Shown: piece by piece, positions 8,330-17,226 of the stretch
Position numbering within the stretch: the stretch's first letter is position 1
Layout of the letters: each line of letters opens with the position of its first letter
NCBI GenBank assembly: GCA_937996795.1
Contig: CALKUH010000038.1
Location: forward strand, 60,259 to 124,258
Direction: 5' to 3'
Length of the DNA: 64,000 bases
Origin: an uncultured Verrucomicrobiota bacterium
Lineage (GTDB): Bacteria > Verrucomicrobiota > Kiritimatiellia > CAIVKH01
Made by a program: the position numbers and the translations under genes
The notes under the pieces: model-generated
Told to the model about the DNA's origin: nothing
The model's database searches: none
The model's input: the letters and a program-made list of their open reading frames with translations, nothing else

Positions 8330-8539
8330 CTACTTCGCGGCGGGCTTGGCGTACTTGCGCTGGAAGCGCTGGACGCGGCCTTCCGTGTCGAGCATCTTGG
8401 CCGAACCGGTGTAGAACGGGTGGCAGCGCGAGCAGGTGTTGACGTGCATCTCTTTGCGCGTGGAACGCGTTTTGACCACGGCGCCACAGGCGCAACGGAT
8501 CACGGCGTCCACATATTCCGGATGGATATCAGCTTTCAT
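8330..8539 (-). CDS. rpmE: 50S ribosomal protein L31
   Basis: A large-subunit protein of 69 residues. It is the zinc-binding form: CAC (C16, C18) and CSRC (C36, C39) are present. The start at 8539 (MKADIHPEYV) matches the family N-terminus; the open frame upstream is not part of the protein. It ends in a strong terminator. The 220 nt upstream, to the divergent giant gene, contain GC-rich inverted pieces (CCCCCG/CGGGGG near 8548-8568) that could be a leader structure; nothing else is recognisable there. Confidence 0.97.
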   Translation of the reverse strand: MKADIHPEYVDAVIRCACGAVVKTRSTRKEMHVNTCSRCHPFYTGSAKMLDTEGRVQRFQRKYAKPAAK

Positions 8540-8765
8540 GTACAGTCCCCCGCGGCCCGTTCGGGGGCCGACGTGAAGGGCAGAAGGTATCACCCCGCCG
8601 CCGTTTGGCAAGCCCCTTTCGCCGGGACATTCCCCGGTTTTCGTTTTCCCCCGTCGGCCCCGCGGCGCCGGCGATCCGCAGAAGGTGCGCGAAGCGGATT
8701 CTCTTTTGACTCAGGCTTTCCCCGATGCCACATTCCGTCCGTAAAGTGCGCGGAAGGACATGGGC

Positions 8766-11700
8766 ATGACGATCCCGATTGGTCAACAATTTTACGCCAA
8801 ACCACCTTCTCCCTGTTCCAGCTTCTCCCGCCGGGTGCTGGCAGGGCTTTTTTTGTGGTCCCTGGCAACCCTCACCTCGTTCGGTGGGGTGGTGATCTCC
8901 GGCGGCGGGCTGGCGCTCGTGGAGGAGGGTGGAGGTTTTGCGGAAGGAAATATGGCGACCAACGGAACCGCGTTCGCGAAGGATACGATCGGCGCGGGAC
9001 CGCACACCATCGCCGGCGTGAACGACGGTTTGTACGGAAACAGCAGCAGTTGGATTGGCGGCACCGCGAACAGTTTCGTGGGCATCCGTTTCGGCGCGAT
9101 CCCGATGCCGTTGTACAAAGTGGCGTTCGGACGCGACAACCTCAGCAACTTTACCGATCGCGTCTTCGGCCTCTACACCCTTCAGTACACCACGGTCGCC
9201 GATCCGGACGAGTCGACGCCGGACGCGGCATGGAACACCATCGGCACGCTGGATTACCAATCGGCCGGCGGGACCAACTTCGCCAACCCGATCCTGCGGC
9301 ACGCCTTCACCTTCCGCGAGGTGCTGGCCACCGGCTTCCGCATCAAGACCGACAGCGCAACCGACCACATCGCCATCGATGAAATCGAACTCTACCGCCC
9401 CGGCATCACCGTGTCCGGAGGCGTGCGGCTGGCGGCCGAAGGCGGTTCGTTCCATTCCAACAACCTGGCCGCCAGCGGTGTGGCGTTCGCCAAGGATGAG
9501 CTTGGCTCGCCGCCCCATTCGATCGGCGCCGTGAACGACGGCGCGTACGGCAACACCAACAGCTGGATCGCGGGCAGCACGAATTCATGGATCGGCATCA
9601 GCCTCGGCACCTCGCCGGTGACCGTGGCCCGGATCGCCTTCGGCCGCGACAACACCGGCATCTTCGCCGACCGCGTGTTCGCCACCTACACCCTGCAAGT
9701 CACAACGGTCGCCGATCCGGATGAAACCACCCCCGACGCCGCGTGGACCACCATCGGTGCGATGCAGTACACCCGGCCGGGCGGTATGCTGTTCAACGCT
9801 CCCGCCCTCCGCCACGAATTCGCCTTCGCCCCGGTTCCGGCCACCGGCATACGCCTGCGCATCGACGGCGCGGCCGACATCGACAACATCGTCGCCATCG
9901 ACGAGCTGGAAGTCTACGGTCCGCCCCTCCTCCGCCTCGAGCATCCGCCCGGACGCACCCACGCCATGAAAACGAAGGTGTCGGTGTGGGGCGAAGACGG
10001 TGCCGGCCAAACCACCGTCCCGACCAACACCGTCGGCGCCGTGTCGGTCGTGGCCGCGCCCGGCCGGATCGCAGTGTTGACGCCGACCCGCTCGTTCACC
10101 GGCTGGGGTTCGACCTACCCGACGCTGAACACGGACCCCGCGGGCCGCTCGGGCCTCCGGCAAATCGCGTCCGGCTGGTTCCACAACCTCCTGCTGACGA
10201 GCAACGGGAGCATCGCCGCCTGGGCGCATACCAACGCGTTCGGCGAGGGCGATGTTCCGCCCGCCTTCACGAACGGCAACGTCCAGGCGGTGGCCGCCGG
10301 GTTCCGGTATTCGGTGGCGCTGACCGGGGCGGGTAGCGTAGTCGCCTGGGGCGACAACAGCGCCGGCCAGACCAACGTACCGCCGGGCCTGACCAACGTG
10401 CAGGCCATCGCCGCCGGGTACGCGCACGTCGTCGCGCTGGCGAACGATGGAACCGTCACCGCCTGGGGCCTGAACGATGCGGGCCAGACCAACGTGCCGC
10501 CGGGCTTGAGGGGCGTGAAAGCCATCGCCGCCGGGGATCACCACACGCTCGCGCTCACCACCAACGGCACCGTCGTGGCGTGGGGCGGGAACGCGCACGG
10601 GCAGTCCACCGTGCCGCCGGGCCTGTTCGGCGTGCAGGCGATTTCGGCGGGATCGCTGCACAGCGTGGCGTTGCTCGATGACGGCCGCCTGGTATTCTGG
10701 GGCACCAACGCCCTCGGACAAATGACCGTCCCGGATCGCATCAACCTCGTCCGCACGGTGTCCGCGGCAAGCCAGGTCACCGCGGCGATCTATTCCGAAC
10801 ACGTCCCGATGGCGTTCGGCCCCGTCCCGTCCGGAAGCGTAACCTCGAAACTCTTCACCGTGTACAACGACGGAACCGGCCCGCTGGCCATCACGCACAT
10901 CGACCTCCGCGATTTCGATGCGGAGGTGTTCGCGCTGGACACCGGCGCCACCGCCACCGTGATTCAGCCCGGCGGCAGCACCACCCTGACCGTGACGTTT
11001 GCGCCGACGAACACGGCCGCCGTGGAAAGCACCTTGTACCTCGAGACCGATGACCCGGACCGGCCCGTGTTCGCCTTCGCCGTGAACGGGAACCAGCCGG
11101 ACCCGATCCCGCCGCTCATCACCACCCCCGGCAACCTGGCCGTGCCCACCACCAACCTTTCCGGGACGGTGGTCACCTACGACGTGCTGGTCGAGGACAA
11201 TGCCGATCTGGATCCGCAGGTGACCATCACGCCACCAAGCGGCAGCCTATTCCCGCTCGGCATGACAACGGTGGTGGTACGCGCGGTCGACTTTTCCGGC
11301 AATACCTCCACCGCCTCGTTCGTGGTCAATGTGACCCTGCCGACGCCGGTGCTAATCGAGACCGGCGGCAGCTTCGCGACCAACAACCTGGCGTCCGGTG
11401 CGACGGCGTTCGCCCAGGACCAGGCCTTCTTTCCCACCCACAGCATCGCGGCGGTGAACGACGGCGTGTACGGCAACGCCAGCAGTTGGATCGGGGTCAG
11501 CCCTGCCAACTTCATCGGCATCAACCTCGGCGCCACGCCCGTCGCGGTGGAACAAATCGCCTTTGGCCGCGACAACAACGGGAACTTCGGCGACCGCGTG
11601 CAAGGCGTCTATACCGTCCAGTTCACCACCACGCCGAATCCCGACGCGGCCACGCCGGCGTCCGCCTGGACCAGCTTCGGATCGATCGTGTACCCGGGCG

Positions 11701-14700
11701 CAAGCCCTTTGCCGGCACGGCGCAACCGCTACGCCTTCCAGCGGGTTGAAGCCACCGGCATCCGGCTCCTGACGCAAACCGATTCGCTGCCGGTGGCCAT
11801 CGACGAAATCGAACTCTACGACTACAACCCCATCCCTTTCATCGTCATCGAACAACCGGCGGGCAACGCGCTGGTTTCCGGCGTTTCCACCATCAATTTC
11901 GGCACGCGCGAAGCCGGGACGTCCGGCCCGACGAACACCTACACCGTGCGCAACGCCGGCGGGGTGCTCCTGAACATCACGAACATAGCGACCATCGGTT
12001 CCAACGCGACGGACTTCATCGTGACCCCCGCAAGCGGCTGGCCGAGCCTGCCGACGAATTCGAGCACGACCTTCCACGTCGTCTTTCAACCCTCCGGCGT
12101 CGGCCCCCGCAGCGCCACCCTCCGCGTGCAAAACAGCTCCAGCAACGAACCGGTGTTCGACATCCACCTCACCGGCATCAGCGCGGACACCACACCCCCG
12201 GTGATCAACATCCCTTCCAACCAGTTCGTGTACATCACGGAAGGCACCGGCTCGGTGGCGACCTTCACCCTGCCCAGCGCCACCGACAACTCCAGCCTCC
12301 CGCCGACGGTCTCGACCGAACCGGAGAGCGGCTCGTTCTTCCCGCTCGGCACGAACACCGTGACCATCACCGCCACCGACAGCGTGAACAACAGCGCAAC
12401 CGGGACGTTCGCCATCATCGTCCGGCCGCGTGCACGGATCGCGGTGGAGGCCCCGGCGGGATCGGCGCTCACCGGCGCACCGCCGTCCTACGCCTTTGGC
12501 TCCCTGCTCGTGGGCGCGACCACGTCGCAGACCTTCGCCCTGGTCAACGACGGACTGGCCGCGCTCGCGATCTCCGGCGCCAGCGTCATCGGCGCCCATC
12601 CCGCGGAGTTCGTGCTGGAAACCTCCGGCCTGTCGCCGTCGATCGGCATCGGCGGCACCAGCCATTTCGCGGTGACCTTCGCACCGCTGGCCCATGGCGC
12701 ACGCACCGCCACCGTGCGCCTCGTCACCGACGATCCGGTGACCCCGTTCCTGGATGTGCACCTGGCCGGCGACGGCCTGGACATCACGCCCCCCGTCATC
12801 ACGCCGCCGGCCGCCTTCTCCGTGGTCGCGGGCTCGCCCACCGGCGGCGTGCGCGTGTTCTATCCGCCGATCGCGGTGACGGATGACGCGATCAGCGCCG
12901 TCGACGTGGTCGTGGATCCGGCGAACGCCAGCCTCCTGCCCCCCGGCACGAACCTCGTGACCGTCACCGCCACGGATCCCGGGAGCAACACCTCCACCGC
13001 CACGTTCGAGGTCGTGGTCGTGCCGGCCGTCTATCCGCCGGAGATCCCGGTCGGCGGATCCGTTCCCTTCAACCTGGCGCTGGGAAGAACGGCGTTCGCC
13101 AAGGATTTCCTCGGTGCTCCGCACCTCATCCCGACGCTGAACGATGGCGTGTACGGGAACGCGAACGGCTGGATCGGCAACTCGCCGAACAGTTTCGTCG
13201 GCATCAACCTCGGCGCGACACCGGTGGAGGTCAACCGGGTCGCCTTCGGCCGCGACCACAAGGGTTCGTTCATCGATCGCACGATCGGCACCTACACCCT
13301 GCAATACACCACGACCGCCAACCCCGACGCCGCCACCCTCGACTGGCACACCATCGGCGCGGTCACCTACACCGCCGATTTCACCAACCGCGCCCGCCGC
13401 AACGTCTATGCCTTCCCACCGGTGATGGCGACCGGTATTCGCCTCCTCACCGCGGCCGGCGAATTCCCGCTCGGCATCGACGAACTGGAAATCCACGGCC
13501 TGCCCGGCGCGATGTCGCTGGAACAACCGGCCGGGGCCGCGCTGACCTCCGGCATATCCGTCGTCACTTTTGATCCGCGCGACCTCGCCACCGCCAGCGC
13601 GCCGAAAACCTTCACCCTCCGCAACCCCGGCCCCGGCGCGATGCGCATCACCCGCGTGGCGGTCACCAACGATCAGGTCGGCGAGTTCATCCTCGCTCCG
13701 ACCAACCTGTTCACCACCCTGGCCGCCGGGGCCACCACGACCTTCCAGGTGGTCTTCCAACCCGTGGCGCTCGGGCCCCGGCAAACCACCCTGCGCGTGA
13801 CCGCCGACAACACCCAACTCGCGGTCATGGAGGTGGCCCTCGCCGGAACCGGCGTCGATGTATCCGGCCCGGTCATCGTGCCCCCCGCCAACATCATCCG
13901 GTATATAGCAGACACCGAAACCAACGTCGTGGTGACCTACCCGCCCGCCGTGGCCACCGACAATTCGGGGCTCGCTCCCGTCGTGACCTATTCGCATCCC
14001 AGCGGCAGCGCGTTCCCGGTGGGCAGCAACGTCGTCACCATCACCGCGGTGGACGCCTCCAGCAACACCTCGACCGCCACCTTTGTCGTGGACGTCCGGT
14101 ATTCGCCGACGCTCACGCCGGAGATCCCGGAAGGTTCCCCGTTCGTGCTGGACAACACCGTCCAGGTGTGGGGCGCACTGCCCGGCGGGGTGGCGCCGCC
14201 CGCCAACCTGTCGAACGCGACCGCGGTATCGATCGGCAACCAGCACGGCTTGATCCTGCTGGGCGATGGAACAGTCACGGCGTGGGGCAACGACGAATTC
14301 GGCCAGAGCACGGTTCCCGGCGGCTTGTCCAACGTCGTCGCTATATCGGCAGGGTCCTGGCACTCGCTGGCGCTGAAGGCGGACGGCACGGTCGCCGGCT
14401 GGGGCACCCACGATACATCCCTGCCAGTGGCCCCACCGATCACGATTCCGCCCGGCCTGACCGGTGTCGTGCAGGTCAGCGGCGGCTTTTATATGTCCGC
14501 CGCGCGTTTCACCGACGGGACGATTACCGTCTGGGGCGAAAACGACGCCGGGCAACTGGATGTCCCGCCCGGGTTGACCAACGTTGTGGACATCAGTTGC
14601 GCGAGCGAACACTGCCTGGCCCTGCTCGCGAACGGCACCGTCGTCGCCTGGGGTGATAACAGCGAAGGCAAGGCCACCGTTCCCTCCGGCTTGTCCAACG

Positions 14701-16433
14701 CGGTTCAGGTCAGTGCGGGCGCAAGTTTTTCCGTGGCGCTGCGCTCCGACGGATCCGCACTGAGCTGGGGGCAAAACAGCGGGAATGCATTCGGCGCCCT
14801 GACGGTCGCGACGAACCTCGTGGAGGTCCGGGCCGGCGCCGCACACATCAGCGCCCGTCGCGCCGATGGCACCATCGTGGTCTACGGGCCCGCCGAATCG
14901 CCTCAGGTGACCGGCGCGGCGGCCGTTGAGGATGCCCTCTCGCTTGGCAGTTGGATGTTGGACTCTGTGGCCGCGGTGGTGAAGGATTGGCCGTCCCTTG
15001 ACTTCGGCGCGGTCCCGGTGGGCGAACGCGTCACCAACACCGTGGTGGTGCGCAACACCGGCCTGGGTTCGTTGAGCCTGACCAACCTCGTGCTGGTCGG
15101 CGCGGACGCCGGCCAGTTCCAGGTGGACGCTTCCGCCGGCGCGATGCCCGTCGCCAGCGGCGATGCGACTATGCTGTCGATCATCTTCACACCCGCCGGA
15201 CCGGCCGGCGCGCGGGCGGCGACCCTGCGACTGTTCAGCAACGACCAGCAGGTCCCTCTCTGGAAACTGCGGCTCAGCGCCCAGGCCACGGACGACGAGC
15301 CGCCGGTGTTCACCTCCACGAACGCGATCATTGCCTACGCCAGCGAAACCGGCGGCGTGCGGGTGCTGATCCGGCCACCGGCCACCGATAACAGCGGGGT
15401 TCCGCCCTCGGTGATCGCAACGCCCTTGAGCGGAAGCTTGTTCCCGCTCGGCACCAACCCTGTCACGGTGGTCGCCACCGACGAGTCCGGCAACGCCGCC
15501 ACCTCCTCGCTCCAGGTGATCGTGCGGTTTACCGACACGCTGCCGGCGGTCGGGCCGTCCGATCCGGTGCCGCCCAACCTCGCGCGCAACCAACCGGCCT
15601 TTGCTCTGAACGTCACCTTTTTCCTGCCGCACAGCATTCCCGCGCTCAACGACGGGATGTATGGCAACGACAGCAGTTGGATCGGGCTGACACCGAACAG
15701 TTTCGCCGGCATCAACCTCGGCGCCACGCCGGTCTTGCTCGACCGCATCGCCTTTGGCCGCGACAATACCGGCATCCAACTCACCCGCGCCCAGGGAACC
15801 TACACGGTGCAGGTCACGACGGTGCCGAACCCCGACACGAGCACGCCCGATAGCGCGTGGCAGACCATCGGGGTCATCGAGAATCCCGGACAGGTGGATC
15901 ATCCGTCCCGCCGCAATCTCATCGCGTTTGCTCCGGTCCACGCCACCGGGGTTCGCTTGAACGTCGCGAGCGCGAGCGCAGAAATTGCCATCGATGAAAT
16001 CGAACTGTACGGTCCGCCGGCGCCGTTCGCGGCTTGGCGGGCGGCCCACTTCACACCGGGCGAACAGCTCGACGGCGCGATCAGCGGCCCGCTCGCCGAT
16101 CCCGGCCAATCCGGCGTGGCGAATCTCTACCGCTACGCCACCGGGCTTGACCGGGAGGACGATCCGAAACCCGCGTTGCCCCGGCTACAGGGTCTCCAGT
16201 TCATCTACCGGCGCCTGCTCGATCCGGAGTCCGGCGTCGACTATTTCGTCGAGATCTCCACGAACCTGCCGAACGCCGCCGCCTGGCGCGAAATTGAAAG
16301 CGCCGACGGCATCACCGAGGCCAGTGCGACTCCCAATCCTGACGGCATCACCGAAGACGTCCGCATGAGCATCCCGCCCGGAACGGTCAATCCGATCCTG
16401 AATCTTCGATTGAAGGTGTCGCAGGAGGAGTAG
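8766..16433 (+). CDS. Giant secreted modular protein (RCC1, HYR, discoidin-like, choice-of-anchor D)
   Basis: About 2555 residues, probably exported and surface-attached or released; function unknown. A signal peptide (basic SFSRR, then a hydrophobic run ending near TSFG) opens the protein. Numbered from the ATG at 8760, the modules are: discoidin-like repeats at 47-216, 217-389, 862-1020, 1424-1580 and 2270-2417 (each with NDGxYGN, SWIG, GxTxxxxxIAFGRD); RCC1-type blocks at 403-681 and 1800-2047 (VVAWGDNSAGQTNVPPGL units); five choice-of-anchor-D/ASPM-like beta domains and five HYR-like domains alternating between them. The C-terminal 135 residues (FAAWRAAHF, NLYRYATGL) match a tail common on verrucomicrobial exported proteins. 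ATG 8766 is preferred because AAGGA at 8754-8758 lies 7 nt upstream. A weak TTGACT at 8706 may be a -35 box. Confidence 0.85.
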   Translation: MTIPIGQQFYAKPPSPCSSFSRRVLAGLFLWSLATLTSFGGVVISGGGLALVEEGGGFAEGNMATNGTAFAKDTIGAGPHTIAGVNDGLYGNSSSWIGGTANSFVGIRFGAIPMPLYKVAFGRDNLSNFTDRVFGLYTLQYTTVADPDESTPDAAWNTIGTLDYQSAGGTNFANPILRHAFTFREVLATGFRIKTDSATDHIAIDEIELYRPGITVSGGVRLAAEGGSFHSNNLAASGVAFAKDELGSPPHSIGAVNDGAYGNTNSWIAGSTNSWIGISLGTSPVTVARIAFGRDNTGIFADRVFATYTLQVTTVADPDETTPDAAWTTIGAMQYTRPGGMLFNAPALRHEFAFAPVPATGIRLRIDGAADIDNIVAIDELEVYGPPLLRLEHPPGRTHAMKTKVSVWGEDGAGQTTVPTNTVGAVSVVAAPGRIAVLTPTRSFTGWGSTYPTLNTDPAGRSGLRQIASGWFHNLLLTSNGSIAAWAHTNAFGEGDVPPAFTNGNVQAVAAGFRYSVALTGAGSVVAWGDNSAGQTNVPPGLTNVQAIAAGYAHVVALANDGTVTAWGLNDAGQTNVPPGLRGVKAIAAGDHHTLALTTNGTVVAWGGNAHGQSTVPPGLFGVQAISAGSLHSVALLDDGRLVFWGTNALGQMTVPDRINLVRTVSAASQVTAAIYSEHVPMAFGPVPSGSVTSKLFTVYNDGTGPLAITHIDLRDFDAEVFALDTGATATVIQPGGSTTLTVTFAPTNTAAVESTLYLETDDPDRPVFAFAVNGNQPDPIPPLITTPGNLAVPTTNLSGTVVTYDVLVEDNADLDPQVTITPPSGSLFPLGMTTVVVRAVDFSGNTSTASFVVNVTLPTPVLIETGGSFATNNLASGATAFAQDQAFFPTHSIAAVNDGVYGNASSWIGVSPANFIGINLGATPVAVEQIAFGRDNNGNFGDRVQGVYTVQFTTTPNPDAATPASAWTSFGSIVYPGASPLPARRNRYAFQRVEATGIRLLTQTDSLPVAIDEIELYDYNPIPFIVIEQPAGNALVSGVSTINFGTREAGTSGPTNTYTVRNAGGVLLNITNIATIGSNATDFIVTPASGWPSLPTNSSTTFHVVFQPSGVGPRSATLRVQNSSSNEPVFDIHLTGISADTTPPVINIPSNQFVYITEGTGSVATFTLPSATDNSSLPPTVSTEPESGSFFPLGTNTVTITATDSVNNSATGTFAIIVRPRARIAVEAPAGSALTGAPPSYAFGSLLVGATTSQTFALVNDGLAALAISGASVIGAHPAEFVLETSGLSPSIGIGGTSHFAVTFAPLAHGARTATVRLVTDDPVTPFLDVHLAGDGLDITPPVITPPAAFSVVAGSPTGGVRVFYPPIAVTDDAISAVDVVVDPANASLLPPGTNLVTVTATDPGSNTSTATFEVVVVPAVYPPEIPVGGSVPFNLALGRTAFAKDFLGAPHLIPTLNDGVYGNANGWIGNSPNSFVGINLGATPVEVNRVAFGRDHKGSFIDRTIGTYTLQYTTTANPDAATLDWHTIGAVTYTADFTNRARRNVYAFPPVMATGIRLLTAAGEFPLGIDELEIHGLPGAMSLEQPAGAALTSGISVVTFDPRDLATASAPKTFTLRNPGPGAMRITRVAVTNDQVGEFILAPTNLFTTLAAGATTTFQVVFQPVALGPRQTTLRVTADNTQLAVMEVALAGTGVDVSGPVIVPPANIIRYIADTETNVVVTYPPAVATDNSGLAPVVTYSHPSGSAFPVGSNVVTITAVDASSNTSTATFVVDVRYSPTLTPEIPEGSPFVLDNTVQVWGALPGGVAPPANLSNATAVSIGNQHGLILLGDGTVTAWGNDEFGQSTVPGGLSNVVAISAGSWHSLALKADGTVAGWGTHDTSLPVAPPITIPPGLTGVVQVSGGFYMSAARFTDGTITVWGENDAGQLDVPPGLTNVVDISCASEHCLALLANGTVVAWGDNSEGKATVPSGLSNAVQVSAGASFSVALRSDGSALSWGQNSGNAFGALTVATNLVEVRAGAAHISARRADGTIVVYGPAESPQVTGAAAVEDALSLGSWMLDSVAAVVKDWPSLDFGAVPVGERVTNTVVVRNTGLGSLSLTNLVLVGADAGQFQVDASAGAMPVASGDATMLSIIFTPAGPAGARAATLRLFSNDQQVPLWKLRLSAQATDDEPPVFTSTNAIIAYASETGGVRVLIRPPATDNSGVPPSVIATPLSGSLFPLGTNPVTVVATDESGNAATSSLQVIVRFTDTLPAVGPSDPVPPNLARNQPAFALNVTFFLPHSIPALNDGMYGNDSSWIGLTPNSFAGINLGATPVLLDRIAFGRDNTGIQLTRAQGTYTVQVTTVPNPDTSTPDSAWQTIGVIENPGQVDHPSRRNLIAFAPVHATGVRLNVASASAEIAIDEIELYGPPAPFAAWRAAHFTPGEQLDGAISGPLADPGQSGVANLYRYATGLDREDDPKPALPRLQGLQFIYRRLLDPESGVDYFVEISTNLPNAAAWREIESADGITEASATPNPDGITEDVRMSIPPGTVNPILNLRLKVSQEE

Positions 16434-16600
16434 CTCGCTGGAGTCCGATTTGGCCCCGTTGACCGACGCGGGAGGGAGACCTCAATCCCCGCGTGTCCAC
16501 CAAACCGGAGCAATCCCACACAAACCGTAGCGGCGCACTTTCCCCTCCCCCCGGAGGAGCGGGTTTGCTAGGGTGCCGCCCATTCAAGGAGGAGTGTGTC

Positions 16601-16987
16601 ATGGAAGAATATGAAGCGGGTATGAGTGGTGGGGCGGCGGCGGGCATCGGGGCCGGCATGATGATCGTCTGGCTGGCGGTGATCGTGCTGATGATCGCGT
16701 CGATGTGGAAGATCTTCACCAAGGCCGGGCAGCCGGGCTGGGCGAGCATCATTCCGATCTACAACCTCATCGTGCTGCTCCAGGTCGCGGGCAAGCCGTT
16801 GTGGTACATCGTGCTGTTCTTCATCCCGATCGCGAACCTCGTGGCGTTGATCCTGATCAACGTGGGTCTCGCGAAGAGCTTCGGCAAGGGCGGCGGATTC
16901 GCGGCGGGCCTGATCCTGCTGCCGATCATCTTCCTGCCGATCCTCGGCTTCGGCAGCGCGCAGTACACCAAGCCGGTCACGGCCTGA
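16601..16987 (+). CDS. DUF5684-like small membrane protein
   Basis: A 128-residue polytopic protein with three to four hydrophobic segments. The central stretch WKIFTKAGQPGWASIIPIYN, then GKPLWYIVLFFIPIANLV and LAKSFGKG, is characteristic of the DUF5684 family, often annotated near signal peptidase I. The function is unknown. A strong AAGGAGG lies 7-8 nt before the ATG at 16601. It stands alone between the giant secreted gene and thrS. Confidence 0.85.
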   Translation: MEEYEAGMSGGAAAGIGAGMMIVWLAVIVLMIASMWKIFTKAGQPGWASIIPIYNLIVLLQVAGKPLWYIVLFFIPIANLVALILINVGLAKSFGKGGGFAAGLILLPIIFLPILGFGSAQYTKPVTA

Positions 16988-16998
16988 TCGCAAGCCGA

Positions 16999-17068
16999 AA
17001 GCGCACACGTACACGTTCTCGTTCGCGTGCACGAAGCATCGCGAACGGGAACGTGAGACGTGAACGGG
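16999..17068. repeat. Interspersed repeat, family B (copy 1)
   Basis: A roughly 70-nt imperfect palindrome built of ACGTACACGTTCTCGTTCGCG and GAACGGGAACGTGAGACGTG units, between the DUF5684 gene and thrS. Related copies are at 38911-38985 and 62833-62904. The remaining 150 nt before thrS hold only a short GC inverted repeat (CCCGCG/CGCGGG near 17084-17110). Confidence 0.65.
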
Positions 17069-17226
17069 TGGGAATCAAGAAAACCCCGCGAAACCGCTTG
17101 CAACCGCGGGGGGGTGCCGGTAGCTTTGCGCCATGTTTTCGCTGCAACTGACTTTGTCCGCGCGCCGCCCGGCGACCGTTTGATGGTCCGCCCGATCATG
17201 CCTGCGCGCCTTTCCCCCCTCTCCGT

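Noticed and set aside
11352..16109. Very long open frame antisense to the giant secreted gene.
   Set aside because: It has Arg/Gly/Asp/His-rich low-information composition, no recognisable domains, and mirrors the codon bias of the plus-strand gene. Such shadows are expected in GC-rich DNA.
17134..17184. Possible leader peptide (MFSLQLTLSARRPATV) upstream of thrS as an attenuator.
   Set aside because: It is only mildly threonine-containing, with no terminator/antiterminator pair and no T-box core.
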